64,000 nucleotides of DNA from Labilithrix sp. (GCA_019637195.1 JAHBWA010000011.1:1-64000); one strand, 5' to 3'. Counted from the first letter of the stretch, positions 8,274 through 17,219 are shown. The notes: a model not told the origin generated them from the sequence alone. Made by a program: numbers and translations.

Positions 8274-9353
8274 TTGCTTCGCGGAGCGGATGCACGTCGG
8301 AGCCACCCCGAAGGTCCGCTCGAGTGGCTCGCGTTCAAGCTCGAGCTCGCGCCGCTGCCGATCGCCGACACCCACGTCGCGTTCACCGCCGCGCGCGCGA
8401 TCATGGCCGGGACGTCGCTCGGCATCTTCGATGCGATCGCCCGCGGCGCGAGGACGGCGCCCTCGATCGCACGGCTGTGCGCGACGGACCCGCGCGCCAC
8501 GCGCGCGCTGCTCGACTGCCTCGTCGCGCTCGGCTACCTGCGCCATGCCCCCGGCCGCTACACCAACTCGCGCCGGGTCGAGAAATGGCTGCTCGCCCGG
8601 TCGCCGGTGTCCGTCCGCGACAAGATCCTCTTCCAGAGCGTCGAGTGGAACATGCTCGCGAAGCTCGAGGACTTCGTCCGAAGCGGCCAGGGACTCGACC
8701 TCCACGCGACCCTCGGTGCGGAGAGCTTCGCCCGCTACCAGGACGCGATGCGATCGCTGGCCGTGCGCACGGCGCCCGCGATCGCCCGGCGTCTCCCGGT
8801 GCCCCGAGGCGCCGAGCGCGTGCTCGACATCGGCGGCTCGCACGGGCTCCACTCCGTCGCCCTCTGCCGCCTCCACCCGCGGCTCCGCTCCGAGGTGCTC
8901 GAGCTGCCCGCGGCGGTCGCGCGCGCGGGGGAGACGCTCGCAGCGGAGGAGATGGGCGGTCGGGTCGAGCACCGCGTCGGCGACGCGCTCGAGGACGATC
9001 TCGGCGAGGGCGTCTACGACGTCGTCCTCGCGAACAACCTCGTTCATCACTTCACGGCGCGACAGAACCGGGCGCTGGCGCTGCGGGTCGCGCGGGCCCT
9101 CCGCCCGGGAGGCATCTTCGTGATCGGCGACCTCGAGCGCCGGCGAGCGCCACGCGCCGGCGACGCCCTGAGCGGCACGATGGACCTCTACTTCGCGCTG
9201 ACGAGCACGTCGGGCACCTGGACCGTGACGTCGATGCGCCGATGGCAACGGGCAGCGAGCCTCGCCCCGAGGCGCCCCGTCCGCATCGCCGAGATGCCCG
9301 GGTTCGTCATCCAGGTCGCGACGAAGCCGAAGCGCACGACGCACGACTGCTGA
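8274..9353 (+). CDS. Class I SAM-dependent O-methyltransferase, small-molecule type
   Basis: A 359-residue enzyme of the plant/hydroxyneurosporene O-methyltransferase type. An N-terminal winged-helix dimerisation region (TAARAIMAGTSLGIFDAIA) is followed by a Rossmann domain with SAM motif I (VLDIGGSHGLHS) and post-motifs VVLANNLVHHF and LRPGGIFVIGDLE. The start is uncertain. The only in-frame candidate that keeps the whole dimerisation region after the upstream stop is the TTG at 8274, and no clear Shine-Dalgarno is visible; the next in-frame ATG (8403) would cut the domain. It sits 171 bp upstream of the type III PKS on the same strand, so it is a candidate tailoring enzyme for the polyketide phenol (inference). 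Confidence 0.8.
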   Translation: MLRGADARRSHPEGPLEWLAFKLELAPLPIADTHVAFTAARAIMAGTSLGIFDAIARGARTAPSIARLCATDPRATRALLDCLVALGYLRHAPGRYTNSRRVEKWLLARSPVSVRDKILFQSVEWNMLAKLEDFVRSGQGLDLHATLGAESFARYQDAMRSLAVRTAPAIARRLPVPRGAERVLDIGGSHGLHSVALCRLHPRLRSEVLELPAAVARAGETLAAEEMGGRVEHRVGDALEDDLGEGVYDVVLANNLVHHFTARQNRALALRVARALRPGGIFVIGDLERRRAPRAGDALSGTMDLYFALTSTSGTWTVTSMRRWQRAASLAPRRPVRIAEMPGFVIQVATKPKRTTHDC

Positions 9354-9524
9354 AACGGCTGACGTTTCGGTCACACGAGACAGATCGGTCCGCGTCGGCG
9401 AACGCGGAACGTGCGGAGCCGACGCGCGCGGCGACACGGTACGCGACCTGCAACGCTTCGCCCTCGCGTTCGGTCGAGGGGCTGCCCCGACCGCCTACGA
9501 GCGCGCGGACGAAGCGGAGAAACC

Positions 9525-10721
9525 ATGAGCCAAGCACGACTCCCGACCTCCATGCGTACGCGCTCCACGAGCGCGCGCAGAGAGCGCCTCGTGGATCGCC
9601 TCGAAGAAGCACGAGCGCCTCACGTCGGTCAGGTCGAGGTCGCGTTTCCAGACAACGTGTACGACCAGCGCGCGCTCGTCGAGTGCCTGAAGCGACGATG
9701 GCGCGATCGCCCGAAGGTCGTCGACCTCGTCGAGCGCCTCCACGCGTCGGTCGAGGTCGAGGGGCGCTGCCTCGCGCTCCCGATCGAGGAGTACGACACG
9801 CTCGGTGACTTCGGCCGCGCCAACGACGCCTTCATTCGCGTCGGCACCGAGCTCGCGGCCCGCGCCGTCCGCGGAGCGGCGATGCGCGCGAACGTGGAGC
9901 TCGACGACATCGACGCGATCTTCTTCACCACGGTCACCGGGCTCGCCGCACCGACGATCGACGCGCGGCTCGTCAACGTGCTCGGCCTCAGGCGCGACGT
10001 CCGGCGGACGCCGATGTTCGGGCTCGGATGCGTCGGCGGCGCGGCGGGGCTGGCGCGGACCAGCGACTACCTCCGCGGCCACCCCGATCACGCCGCGGTC
10101 CTCGTCTCGGTCGAGCTGTGCTCGCTCACGCTGCAAGACGACTTCTCCGTCGCAAATATCATCGCCTCGGGTCTCTTCGGCGACGCGTCGGCGGCCGTCG
10201 TCCTCACCGGAAGCGAGCGCACGCCCGCGCCTCGGAGCTCCGGCGCCGGCGGCCCGGCGTCCGCCGATCCGCCGTCGATCCGGAGCCGGACGCGCGCGCG
10301 CGTGGTCGATACGCGGAGCGCGTTCTTCCCGGACACCGAGCGCGTCATGGGATGGGACATCGGCGCGAGCGGCTTCAAGGTCGTCCTCTCGGCCGACGTC
10401 CCCGCGATCGTCGAGCGGCATCTCCCGGGAGAGGTCGACGGCTTCCTCCGCGATCACGGGCTCACGCGCGCCGACGTACGTCACTGGGTCTGCCACCCCG
10501 GAGGCCCGAAGGTGATCACGGCGATCGAAGACGCGCTCGCGCTCCCGCCGAACGCGCTGTCGATCACGCGCGAGTCGCTCGCGTCCGTCGGCAACCTCTC
10601 GAGCGCCTCGGTGCTCCACGTCCTCGGCAAGACGCAGCAGCGCGCGCTGCCAGGCGACGTGGGGCTCATGATGGCGATGGGCCCCGGCTTCTGCGCCGAG
10701 CTCGTGCTCCTCTCCTGGTGA
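9525..10721 (+). CDS. Type III polyketide synthase (alkylresorcinol/alkylpyrone type)
   Basis: A 398-residue thiolase-fold enzyme that condenses an acyl starter with malonyl-CoA units and cyclises the chain. The catalytic triad is complete: Cys169 (FGLGCVGG), His324 (WVCHPGGPK) and Asn357 (SVGNLSSAS). The C-terminal GxxxxMMAMGPGF-like loop is also present. The domain order and the ADVRHWVCHPGGPKV motif fit long-chain-starter enzymes such as SrsA and ArsB/C better than chalcone synthases. The ATG at 9525 follows a purine-rich gaagcggag. The next two genes begin 24 bp downstream and by overlap, giving a SrsA-B-C-like order. The product is predicted to be a phenolic lipid or alkylpyrone. Confidence 0.92.
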   Translation: MSQARLPTSMRTRSTSARRERLVDRLEEARAPHVGQVEVAFPDNVYDQRALVECLKRRWRDRPKVVDLVERLHASVEVEGRCLALPIEEYDTLGDFGRANDAFIRVGTELAARAVRGAAMRANVELDDIDAIFFTTVTGLAAPTIDARLVNVLGLRRDVRRTPMFGLGCVGGAAGLARTSDYLRGHPDHAAVLVSVELCSLTLQDDFSVANIIASGLFGDASAAVVLTGSERTPAPRSSGAGGPASADPPSIRSRTRARVVDTRSAFFPDTERVMGWDIGASGFKVVLSADVPAIVERHLPGEVDGFLRDHGLTRADVRHWVCHPGGPKVITAIEDALALPPNALSITRESLASVGNLSSASVLHVLGKTQQRALPGDVGLMMAMGPGFCAELVLLSW

Positions 10722-10745
10722 GGCGAGGCGACCTGGAGCCGGCAC

Positions 10746-11273
10746 ATGCAACCCTCGCTCGTCCTCTACGAAGTCCTGATCGCCGCCGTCGTCATCGAGC
10801 GCTGCGCGGAGCTCGTGCTCTCCGAGAAGAACGCGCGCGCGCTCCTCGCCCGCGGCGCGTTCGAGCGCGGCCGAGGCCACTACCCGTCCATGGTTGCGCT
10901 CCACGCCGCCTTCATCGCCGGCTGCGTGCTCGAGCCGCTCCTCTTCGATCGGCCGTTCATTCCGCAGCTCGGGATCCCGATGCTCCTCGTCGTCGTCGCG
11001 GCGCAGAGCGTGCGCTGGTGGGCGATCGCGACCCTCGGCGTGCACTGGAGCACGCGCGTAGTCGTGCTCCCCACCGCGCCGCGGGTCGCGTCCGGGCCGT
11101 ACCGTTGGCTCCCGCACCCGAACTACGCGGCGGTCGTGGCCGAGGGGATCGCGCTGCCTCTCGTGCACTCCGCGTGGATCACGGCGCTCGTTTTCACCGC
11201 GCTCAACGCCTGGCTCCTCTCGGTGCGTATCCGCGCCGAGGACGCCGCGCTCACGGCGATGAGGCCGGCGTGA
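10746..11273 (+). CDS. Isoprenylcysteine carboxyl methyltransferase-family membrane protein
   Basis: A 175-residue membrane protein with four to five hydrophobic helices. The C-terminal signature of the ICMT/PEMT family is visible as GPYRWLPHPNYAAVVAEG, the SAM-binding region next to the membrane, followed by a RIRAEDAAL tail. The SrsB protein of Streptomyces griseus belongs to the same family and O-methylates alkylresorcinols. Its position directly after the type III PKS (24 bp) and before the FAD enzyme (4-bp overlap) supports the same role here (inference). Confidence 0.88.
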   Translation: MQPSLVLYEVLIAAVVIERCAELVLSEKNARALLARGAFERGRGHYPSMVALHAAFIAGCVLEPLLFDRPFIPQLGIPMLLVVVAAQSVRWWAIATLGVHWSTRVVVLPTAPRVASGPYRWLPHPNYAAVVAEGIALPLVHSAWITALVFTALNAWLLSVRIRAEDAALTAMRPA

Positions 11274-12394
11274 CCGAGCGCGTCGACCTCGTCATCGCCG
11301 GCGCCGGTCCGGCGGGCCTCGCCGCGGCGATCCAGGCCGCGCAGGGAGGCCTGAGCGTCATCGTCCTCGACCCTCGCGAGGGCGTGATCGACAAGGCCTG
11401 CGGCGAGGGCATCATGCCGGGGGGCGTCGAGCTGCTCGAGGAGCTCGGCGTGCGTCCCGCGGGCGCGCCGTTCGTCGGCGTGCAGTACCGCGACGCGTTC
11501 GATCCGAACCTCCTCGCGCTCGGCACCTTCCCCGACGGCGTCGGCCTCGGCGTGCGCCGTACCGCGCTACACGCGGCGATGTTGCGCCGCGCCGAGACGT
11601 GCGGCGTCCGCCTGCGCCGCGGGCGGGTCGGCACCTTCGAGCAGCGCGCCGACGGGGTGATCGTCGACGGCGACCTCTGCGCGCGTTGGCTCATCGGCGC
11701 CGACGGTCTCCGCTCTCACGTGCGGCGGGCGCTCGACGTCGAGCACCCGCCGCGCGCCACGGCCCGCCTCGGGCTCCGGCGTCACTACGCCGTTCGTCCC
11801 TGGACCGATCGCGTCGAGGTCCACTTCGGCGACCGCGCCGAGGCCTACGTCACGCCCGTCGACGCGCGGCTCGTCGGCGTCGCGCTCCTCTTCGAGCCGT
11901 CACCCGGGAGAGAAGCCGCCGAGGCCTTCGACGACCTCCTCGCGGGCTTCCCGCTCCTGGCGCCCCGCCTCGTGAACGCGCCGGTGGCGTCGAAGCTCCG
12001 CGGCGCCGGTCCCTTCGAACAGCGCGTCGCTCGCCGTGTCGTCGGCGACGTCCTCCTCGTCGGCGACGCGGCGGGCTACGTCGATCCGCTCACCGGCGAA
12101 GGCGTCGCGCTCGGTCTCGCGACGGCCCGGGCTGCCGTGGCGTCTCTCCTCGCCGGCACACCGGCGCTCTACGAGTCGCGCTACCGCGCGCTCACCGGGC
12201 GCTACTTCACGCTGACGTCGGCGCTCCTCGCCGTCGTCAGACGCCCGATCCTCCGGAGGCGCCTGCTCCGCGTCGCGCGAGCGCACCCGTCGCTCTTCGA
12301 TCGCGCGCTCGGCGTCCTCGCGCACCTGCCGGCGGAGCCCGGCTCGAGCGCGGCGCGACCGGCAGCGCTGCCGCCGAGCTTTCACGGACCGTGA
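11270..12394 (+). CDS. FAD-dependent monooxygenase/oxidoreductase of the phenolic-lipid operon
   Basis: A 374-residue flavoprotein. The N-terminal dinucleotide fold GAGPAGLAAAI is followed by KACGEGIMPGG. A mid-protein LIGADGLRSHVRRAL segment and the second FAD motif GDAAGYVDPLTGEG place it in the p-hydroxybenzoate hydroxylase/geranylgeranyl-reductase-like group. It starts with a GTG that overlaps the previous stop (GTGA), implying translational coupling. In S. griseus the third gene, srsC, is a flavoprotein that hydroxylates the resorcinol ring to a quinol or quinone. The same reaction is proposed here, but an alkyl-chain reductase is also possible. Confidence 0.88.
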   Translation: MTERVDLVIAGAGPAGLAAAIQAAQGGLSVIVLDPREGVIDKACGEGIMPGGVELLEELGVRPAGAPFVGVQYRDAFDPNLLALGTFPDGVGLGVRRTALHAAMLRRAETCGVRLRRGRVGTFEQRADGVIVDGDLCARWLIGADGLRSHVRRALDVEHPPRATARLGLRRHYAVRPWTDRVEVHFGDRAEAYVTPVDARLVGVALLFEPSPGREAAEAFDDLLAGFPLLAPRLVNAPVASKLRGAGPFEQRVARRVVGDVLLVGDAAGYVDPLTGEGVALGLATARAAVASLLAGTPALYESRYRALTGRYFTLTSALLAVVRRPILRRRLLRVARAHPSLFDRALGVLAHLPAEPGSSAARPAALPPSFHGP

Positions 12395-12405
12395 CCATGG
12401 TCCAT

Positions 12406-12439
12406 GCACGCCGCGCCGAGCACGCGCCTCGCGGCGTGC
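12406..12439 (+). terminator. Stem-loop after the phenolic-lipid operon
   Basis: A perfect 10-bp stem (gcacgccgcg at 12406-12415 and cgcggcgtgc at 12430-12439) with a 14-nt loop begins 12 nt after the FAD enzyme stop. There is no U-tract directly after it, so it may stabilise the mRNA end rather than act as a classical terminator. Confidence 0.5.
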
Positions 12440-12508
12440 CGAGCGCACGTTGTAAATGTAAATGCTTTCGCGGTGGAGCACCTCGGTGCGTGGGCCTATA
12501 GGGATCGG

Positions 12509-13261
12509 ATGGCCATCGCATCGATCCATCGAATCGTCTTCGTCAGCCTCAGCGCCGTTGGTGTCGCCGGAGCCAGCGTCGCGTGTGAAAGCGACCCGTC
12601 CGGAGCGCCTTCTCAACCAGACATCGATGGTGGGTCCACGACGAGCCCCGCGCCGACCACCTCACCTTCGCCGGTGAGGGACGCCGCCACCGACGCGAGG
12701 GCCGATGCGAGCGAGGTCGTCGTCGCCGACCTCACGGCCGACTTCTCGAAGGTCGCGAATCCGAGCGGGCCCTGGACGTACGGATACTCGCTGGGCGATC
12801 CGAGAGGCGACGCAGGGGCGCTGATCGTCTTCACCACGCCGAGCGAGCTCGCGCCGAACATCCCCTCCTGGTTCGACCCGACGCATCAGGTGCTCAACGA
12901 TCCGTGCGTCTATCGGAACGAGACGACCGAGGTCTTCGCCGACGGAGTTCAGCCGGGCGATGTCGCGCTCCATCCGGGAAGTGCTGCCGAGTACGCGATC
13001 GCGCGCTGGACCGCGCCGGCCGCCGGCTCCTACGCGATCACCGTGCAGTTCAAGGAAGGCGACACCGGTGACACGGATGGGCTCCTCCTCCACAACGGGG
13101 CCGTGATCGTCAACGAAGAGTCGACGACGACGAACAAGCTCCACGAGCTCGTCAGGACATTGGCTGCGGGGGACACGCTCGACGTCGCCGTCGGCAACAA
13201 GGGCGACTTCCTCGACGACAGCACCCCCGTCGTCTTCCAGATTCGCTCGACGTCGCCTTGA
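12509..13261 (+). CDS. Exported probable lipoprotein with C-terminal beta-sandwich domain
   Basis: A 250-residue protein with a signal peptide ending GASVACES (possible lipobox, Cys29) and a Thr/Ser/Pro linker. The following domain of about 180 residues has alternating beta strands (ADLTADFSKVANPSGPW, YAIARWTAPAAGSYAITVQF, DGLLLHNGAVIV, GDTLDVAVGNKGDF). That pattern is typical of carbohydrate-binding-like jelly rolls found in secreted proteins, including PEP-CTERM contexts. No catalytic motif is seen. The ATG at 12509 follows a tataggga purine run and gives the signal directly. An unusually AT-rich doublet, tgtaaatgtaaat, at 12451-12463 may be part of its promoter. Confidence 0.65.
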   Translation: MAIASIHRIVFVSLSAVGVAGASVACESDPSGAPSQPDIDGGSTTSPAPTTSPSPVRDAATDARADASEVVVADLTADFSKVANPSGPWTYGYSLGDPRGDAGALIVFTTPSELAPNIPSWFDPTHQVLNDPCVYRNETTEVFADGVQPGDVALHPGSAAEYAIARWTAPAAGSYAITVQFKEGDTGDTDGLLLHNGAVIVNEESTTTNKLHELVRTLAAGDTLDVAVGNKGDFLDDSTPVVFQIRSTSP

Positions 13262-13695
13262 GCGAGGAGGCCGTCCAAAGGCGTGGCTCATCCACTTCGG
13301 GTCTCGTCCTCGAGCTCGAAGCGGCGCTGCACCGTTCGTTCGTGGCAGTAGGGGAAGCGCCGCCGAAGATCGAGCGCCCGCCGACGTCCGCGACAGGCGC
13401 GACCTCGGACCGCTGAGCGGCGCGTCGAGAAGAGCGTCTGGAGTCGAGAGGTCTGCGCGCGCGGCCTCGCTGAGCCGCGCAGGTCGATCGCGAGTCGTCG
13501 GCGTGGCGTAGAAATCGTGGTCGCTCGCTCATCTGAACGTGACCGCTCGGAGTCGTGGATCGACGCCGACCTCCATCGGACGGTCTCCGCCGGCGCCGCT
13601 GGCTGCCGCCGCGCGACCGTTCGGCCCGCGGGCGACGCCGCCCGCCCACTCCACGCGCGCGCACGCCCGCCGCGCGCCTCATCCTGAGAGCACGC
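13262..13695. other. 434-bp region without a confident gene
   Basis: The region between the beta-sandwich protein and the next plus-strand gene has several open frames caused by high GC. One minus-strand tail ending near 13288 encodes a basic Arg-rich peptide (LRRRFPYCHERTVQRR). It has no upstream start with a plausible domain and could be a gene remnant. The 150 bp before 13696 are very GC-rich and show no clear promoter. Confidence 0.5.
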
Positions 13696-14856
13696 ATGAA
13701 GCGCGCTCGGCTCCTCTTCTCGCTCCTCCTCGCCGCCGCCGTGTGGCTCCCTACCCTCCACCACTTCTACGAGCCGAGCGCGGCGGAGCGCGAGGCGGTC
13801 GCGGCGCGCCTCGCGGCGCGGCAGGCGAGCGCGGCGGCGCGCGAGGCGCCTGCGATGCGCGCGGTGAACCCGGAGTGGGACTTCATGCGCCGAACCTACG
13901 TCGTCCTCGCGCTCGCGAACCGCGCGCTCACGCACCCCGACGAGCGCGCGCGGTCGCTCGCGGCCATCGACGCGCTCGTCGACGCCACGCTCGCCTCCGC
14001 CGACGAGCACGGCGACGCCCACTTCATGCTGCCTTACGCCAAGCGCGGGCCGTTCCAGGATCCGGCCGCGCGCAGCCTCTTCATCGACGGCGAGATCGTC
14101 GCGATGATCGCCGCGCGCGATCTCGTCGAGCCGCGCGCCCAGACGCGCGCGCAGGCGCTCGCGCGGGCGGCGCGGATCGAGCGGGCGATGCGCGCCAGCC
14201 CGAGCCTCTCCGGCGAGAGCTACCCGGACGAGTGCTGGACGTTCTGCAACACGACCGCGCTCGCGGGGCTGATGATGCTCGATCGCGCCGCCGGCACCGA
14301 CCACGCACAGCTGGCGCGCGACTGGGTCGAGCACGCCAAGGTGCACCTCGTCGATCCGGAGACGAAGCTCCTCGTCTCGAGCTACACGTGGGACGGGCGC
14401 GTCCTCGACGGCCCGGAGGGCTCGTCGCTCTGGATGAGCGCGCACAACCTCCTCGTCATCGACGAAGCCTTCGCCCGCGATCAGTACGCGCGCGCGCGGC
14501 GCGAGCTCGGCGCCTCGCTGTTCGGCTTCGGCTGGGCGCGCGAGTGGCCCGAGCGCACGCCGGCGCGGCCCGACGTGGACTCCGGCCCCATCGTGCCGCT
14601 GCTCCAGGCGAGCGCGGGATCGAGCGGGCTCGCGCTCCTCGGCGCGAGCGCGTTCGGCGACGAGGCGTGGCTCCGGGCGCTGCTCGCGTCGCTCGAGCTG
14701 GCAGGCTTCCCCGACGGCGACGGCGGCTACCGCGCGAGCAACGACGTCGGCGACGCTGTCCTCCTCTATGCGCTCTCGTTCGGGCCCCTCTGGCAGCGCG
14801 TGAAGGATCCCGCGCACGGCTCGCCTCCGCTCCTCGGGCTCGGAGGCGCGCGATGA
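13696..14856 (+). CDS. Membrane-anchored alpha/alpha-barrel protein, resembles linalool dehydratase/isomerase domain
   Basis: A 386-residue protein with an N-terminal signal-anchor (residues about 4-20). An all-helical region follows with Trp- and Asp-rich turns. The segment YPDECWTFCNTTALAGL, with RAAGTDHAQLARDWV and LLVSSYTWDGRVLDGP after it, resembles the (alpha/alpha)6 barrel of linalool dehydratase/isomerase (Ldi), including the Cys-rich stretch before an Asn. I recall this family only loosely, so the catalytic role is not asserted. The stop overlaps the start of the next gene (ATGA), so the two are coupled. Confidence 0.6.
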   Translation: MKRARLLFSLLLAAAVWLPTLHHFYEPSAAEREAVAARLAARQASAAAREAPAMRAVNPEWDFMRRTYVVLALANRALTHPDERARSLAAIDALVDATLASADEHGDAHFMLPYAKRGPFQDPAARSLFIDGEIVAMIAARDLVEPRAQTRAQALARAARIERAMRASPSLSGESYPDECWTFCNTTALAGLMMLDRAAGTDHAQLARDWVEHAKVHLVDPETKLLVSSYTWDGRVLDGPEGSSLWMSAHNLLVIDEAFARDQYARARRELGASLFGFGWAREWPERTPARPDVDSGPIVPLLQASAGSSGLALLGASAFGDEAWLRALLASLELAGFPDGDGGYRASNDVGDAVLLYALSFGPLWQRVKDPAHGSPPLLGLGGAR

Positions 14857-15125
14857 GGCGCCCGGCAGCGCTCTTCGGGCTCGCCGGGCTCATCACCGCC
14901 GCCTACCTCGCGGCGCGCCTCGCCGGCTGGGCCGAGCACACGAGCGCGATCTGCGGCATGCCCCGCTCGCCGGCGTCGTGGACGCTCGGCCCCGCGTTCG
15001 TCGCGCTCTACCTCGCGGTCGTGGTCCTCGCGCCGATCCTCGCGATCGCCGCCACGCTCGACACCTGGCTCCTCCTCCGCCTCAGCCGCCCTCTCCGTCG
15101 GTCTCGGGAGCGCGCGCGCGGGTGA
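14853..15125 (+). CDS. Small two-helix membrane protein
   Basis: A 90-residue protein with two hydrophobic helices (residues about 6-22 and 48-74) separated by a loop with one Cys (AICGMPRSP). Its ATG overlaps the previous stop by 4 bp, so it is very likely co-translated with the barrel protein. Its end overlaps the convergent gene on the other strand by 44 bp. No family recognised. Confidence 0.6.
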   Translation: MRRPAALFGLAGLITAAYLAARLAGWAEHTSAICGMPRSPASWTLGPAFVALYLAVVVLAPILAIAATLDTWLLLRLSRPLRRSRERARG

Positions 15126-16320
15126 ACGCGTCGAGGATCCCTGCGTCATCGTCGCCCGCGGCCGCGGCGTCGAGCGCGGCGCGGACGTCCCGACTGGCCG
15201 TCGCGCCGGCGATCTGCGCGATGCGGACCCGCCCGTGCTCGTCGAGGCGCGGCCCGAGCGCGGCGAGGGCCCCGGCACGCGCGCGCGCGTCGAGCGCCGG
15301 GCTCTCCACGACGCGCCAGAGCTCCTCGTCGGGCACCGCGGCGCCGCGGTAGCCCGCGCCCGCGTTCGTGAGCCGGCGGAGCTCGCCCAGCCACTCGCTC
15401 GCGCCGGACGCACCGGAGGCGCCGGGGAGGAGCAGCGCTGCGACCGGATCGGGCGCCGCGTGGGCGCGCGCGCGGCCCGCCTCGATGCGCTCCACGCACG
15501 CGCGGGCCTTCGCCGCCGCGCCGGCGCCGACGAAGCAGAGGTCGAACAGCTCCGCGCCGTGCTCGACGACCACCTGCGTCCCCGCCTGCGTCACCTTCGT
15601 CACGCTCGCGAGGGCGACCTGCCGGAGAGCGCCGCCGGCACGGACGACGATGGCGTCCGCGCCCACGACGAGCCGGGTCGTGGGCCGCGCTCGCCGGAGG
15701 AGCATCGAGTAGAGGCCGAGCGCAGGCACGAGCGCGAAGCCGATCAGCGCGGTCCGGTACGCCAGCGCGACGATCAGCCCCGCGAGGAGCACGGCCCCCG
15801 CGAGGACGAGCCCGCGCGTGAGCCGCTGGAGCCGCGGAGCGCGGAGCGGACCGCTCTCGACGACGAAGCTCGCGGCGTGGCGCTCGGGCCGGACGTCGAG
15901 CGCCTCGAGCAGCCTGTCCATCCGCGGCTCGTCGTCGACGACGATCGAGAGATCGTCCCGCGCCCTCTCGGCCGAGAGGTGGACCCAGCGCCGCCGGTCC
16001 TCACGCTCCTCGACCCACACCGACGCGATCCGCTCGCGAGGAAGCGCGAGCTTCTTTCGGAACCAGACGCCGGCCCGATCGGCGCGCAGCGCGCCGCGCC
16101 GCTCGCCCGTGAGGATGCCCTGCGGCGCGATCGCCGGGAGGAGAAAAAACGCGATCGCCTCGGCGCACGCGACGAGCGCGGCGAGCGACTGCCAGTCCGG
16201 CTGCTCCGCGAGCGCGGCAACCAGCCAGAGGGCGCCCGGCAGGCCCACGGCGGCGAGCGCGGCGAGACCTCTCCTGGACCGCCGCCGGATCACCGCGTCG
16301 CTGGAGCCGAACGCGACCAT
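15082..16320 (-). CDS. Membrane protein of unknown function with two PH-like/photosynthesis-neutral segments
   Basis: A 412-residue protein. Two N-terminal helices (about residues 20-37 and 45-62) are followed by a soluble part with strands such as LRADRAGVWFRKKLALPRERIASVWVEE, which resembles bacterial PH-like (YdbT-type) membrane-associated domains. A second helical hairpin (about 165-200) is followed by a similar segment (RLVVGADAIVVRAGGALRQVALASVTKV). The last 120 residues are helical. The duplicated helix-pair plus PH-like layout is inferred from the sequence pattern only. The ATG at 16320 is chosen because the upstream residues read as non-coding (Cys/Arg-rich). Confidence 0.65.
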   Translation of the reverse strand: MVAFGSSDAVIRRRSRRGLAALAAVGLPGALWLVAALAEQPDWQSLAALVACAEAIAFFLLPAIAPQGILTGERRGALRADRAGVWFRKKLALPRERIASVWVEEREDRRRWVHLSAERARDDLSIVVDDEPRMDRLLEALDVRPERHAASFVVESGPLRAPRLQRLTRGLVLAGAVLLAGLIVALAYRTALIGFALVPALGLYSMLLRRARPTTRLVVGADAIVVRAGGALRQVALASVTKVTQAGTQVVVEHGAELFDLCFVGAGAAAKARACVERIEAGRARAHAAPDPVAALLLPGASGASGASEWLGELRRLTNAGAGYRGAAVPDEELWRVVESPALDARARAGALAALGPRLDEHGRVRIAQIAGATASRDVRAALDAAAAGDDDAGILDAFTRARAPETDGEGG

Positions 16321-16491
16321 GACCCCACCATCATCGCAGGCTGCCCGCGCCCTACAAAACGCGGCCTTCCTCGCCGTCGTCGCGCTCGGACCACGAGCCG
16401 GTCTCACCGATCGCAGAGGCGCGCTCGACCAGGTCGCCGGCGAGCGGGCCGGTGCCGTCGTCGCGGCCCTCCTCCTCCACGTCGGGGCGGC

Positions 16492-17136
16492 TCACCCCTC
16501 CGTGGCGCGGCCGTCCTGCTCGAGCGAGATCCGCGGCCCCGCGTGACGCGGGCGGCGCCCGCCGGCGACGTCGACGAACGCCTTCGTCCGCGAGATCACC
16601 TCGCGCGCCTCGAACCAGACCGCCCCGCGGTAGCGCCGGCGGTCCGCGGCTGCCCCCTCCGCTTCGATGCCGAGCGAGCGCGCGACCCAGAGCGCGCGCG
16701 GGAGGTGAAACCGCTGCGTGACGACGACGATCCGCGAGGCGCCGAAGACGTGCTTGGCGCGCCAGACGGAGCTGTACGTGTCGAAGCCGGCGTGGTCCAT
16801 GAAGATGGCCGAGCGCGGGACGCCGCGCGCCTCGAGCCACGCGCGCATCGCGTTGGGCTCGTCGTAGTCGCGTCGGCCGTGATCGCCGCTGACGAGGATC
16901 GTCCTCACGCGCCCCGCCTGGTAGAGCGCGAGCCCCTCGGCGAGCCGATCCTGCAGCACCCACGACGGCGTCCCGTCGTCGGCGACGCCCGCGCCGAGCA
17001 CGAGCGCGCAGTCGAGCGGCGGCGTGATGGCCCCGGCGCTGCGCTCGCCGCCGGCCAACACCGCGACGTTCACGGCGACGACGATCGACACGAGACCGAG
17101 CGCAGCGACGAACAGACGACGACGCAGGGTGCGCAT
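16492..17136 (-). CDS. YdcF/SanA-family (DUF218) protein
   Basis: A 214-residue protein with an N-terminal signal-anchor helix and a DUF218 domain. Family features are visible: CALVLGAGVADDG, ILVSGDHGRRDYDEPNAMRAWL, IFMDHAGFDTYSS and VVVTQRFHLPRALWVARSLG. SanA (vancomycin-sensitivity protein) and ElyC of E. coli belong here and affect envelope and lipid-II-linked functions. The exact reaction is unsettled. It starts at an ATG at 17136, 83 bp from the LysR gene stop on the same strand. The 171 bp after its stop have no gene. Confidence 0.88.
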   Translation of the reverse strand: MRTLRRRLFVAALGLVSIVVAVNVAVLAGGERSAGAITPPLDCALVLGAGVADDGTPSWVLQDRLAEGLALYQAGRVRTILVSGDHGRRDYDEPNAMRAWLEARGVPRSAIFMDHAGFDTYSSVWRAKHVFGASRIVVVTQRFHLPRALWVARSLGIEAEGAAADRRRYRGAVWFEAREVISRTKAFVDVAGGRRPRHAGPRISLEQDGRATEG

Positions 17137-17219
17137 GACGAGCCCTACGCCGAGCTCGGCCGATCGATTCCCGAGATCGCTCCACGGGCGACGCCGCGGG
17201 CGGGGCGACGGCAGAGACC

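Noticed and set aside
10028-11269. Upstream part of the long plus-strand frame that ends as the FAD enzyme
   Set aside because: It overlaps the type III PKS and ICMT genes and encodes Arg-rich low-complexity sequence. The FAD domain begins at the GTG at 11270.
13288-13695. Minus-strand frame with a basic C-terminal peptide (LRRRFPYCHERTVQRR)
   Set aside because: No start or conserved domain in the gap; its upstream part overlaps the plus-strand barrel gene. Kept only as a note on the gap.
16321-16491. Short minus-strand reading frame after the YdcF gene
   Set aside because: About 40 codons with no clear start or Shine-Dalgarno and no recognisable sequence; left as non-coding.
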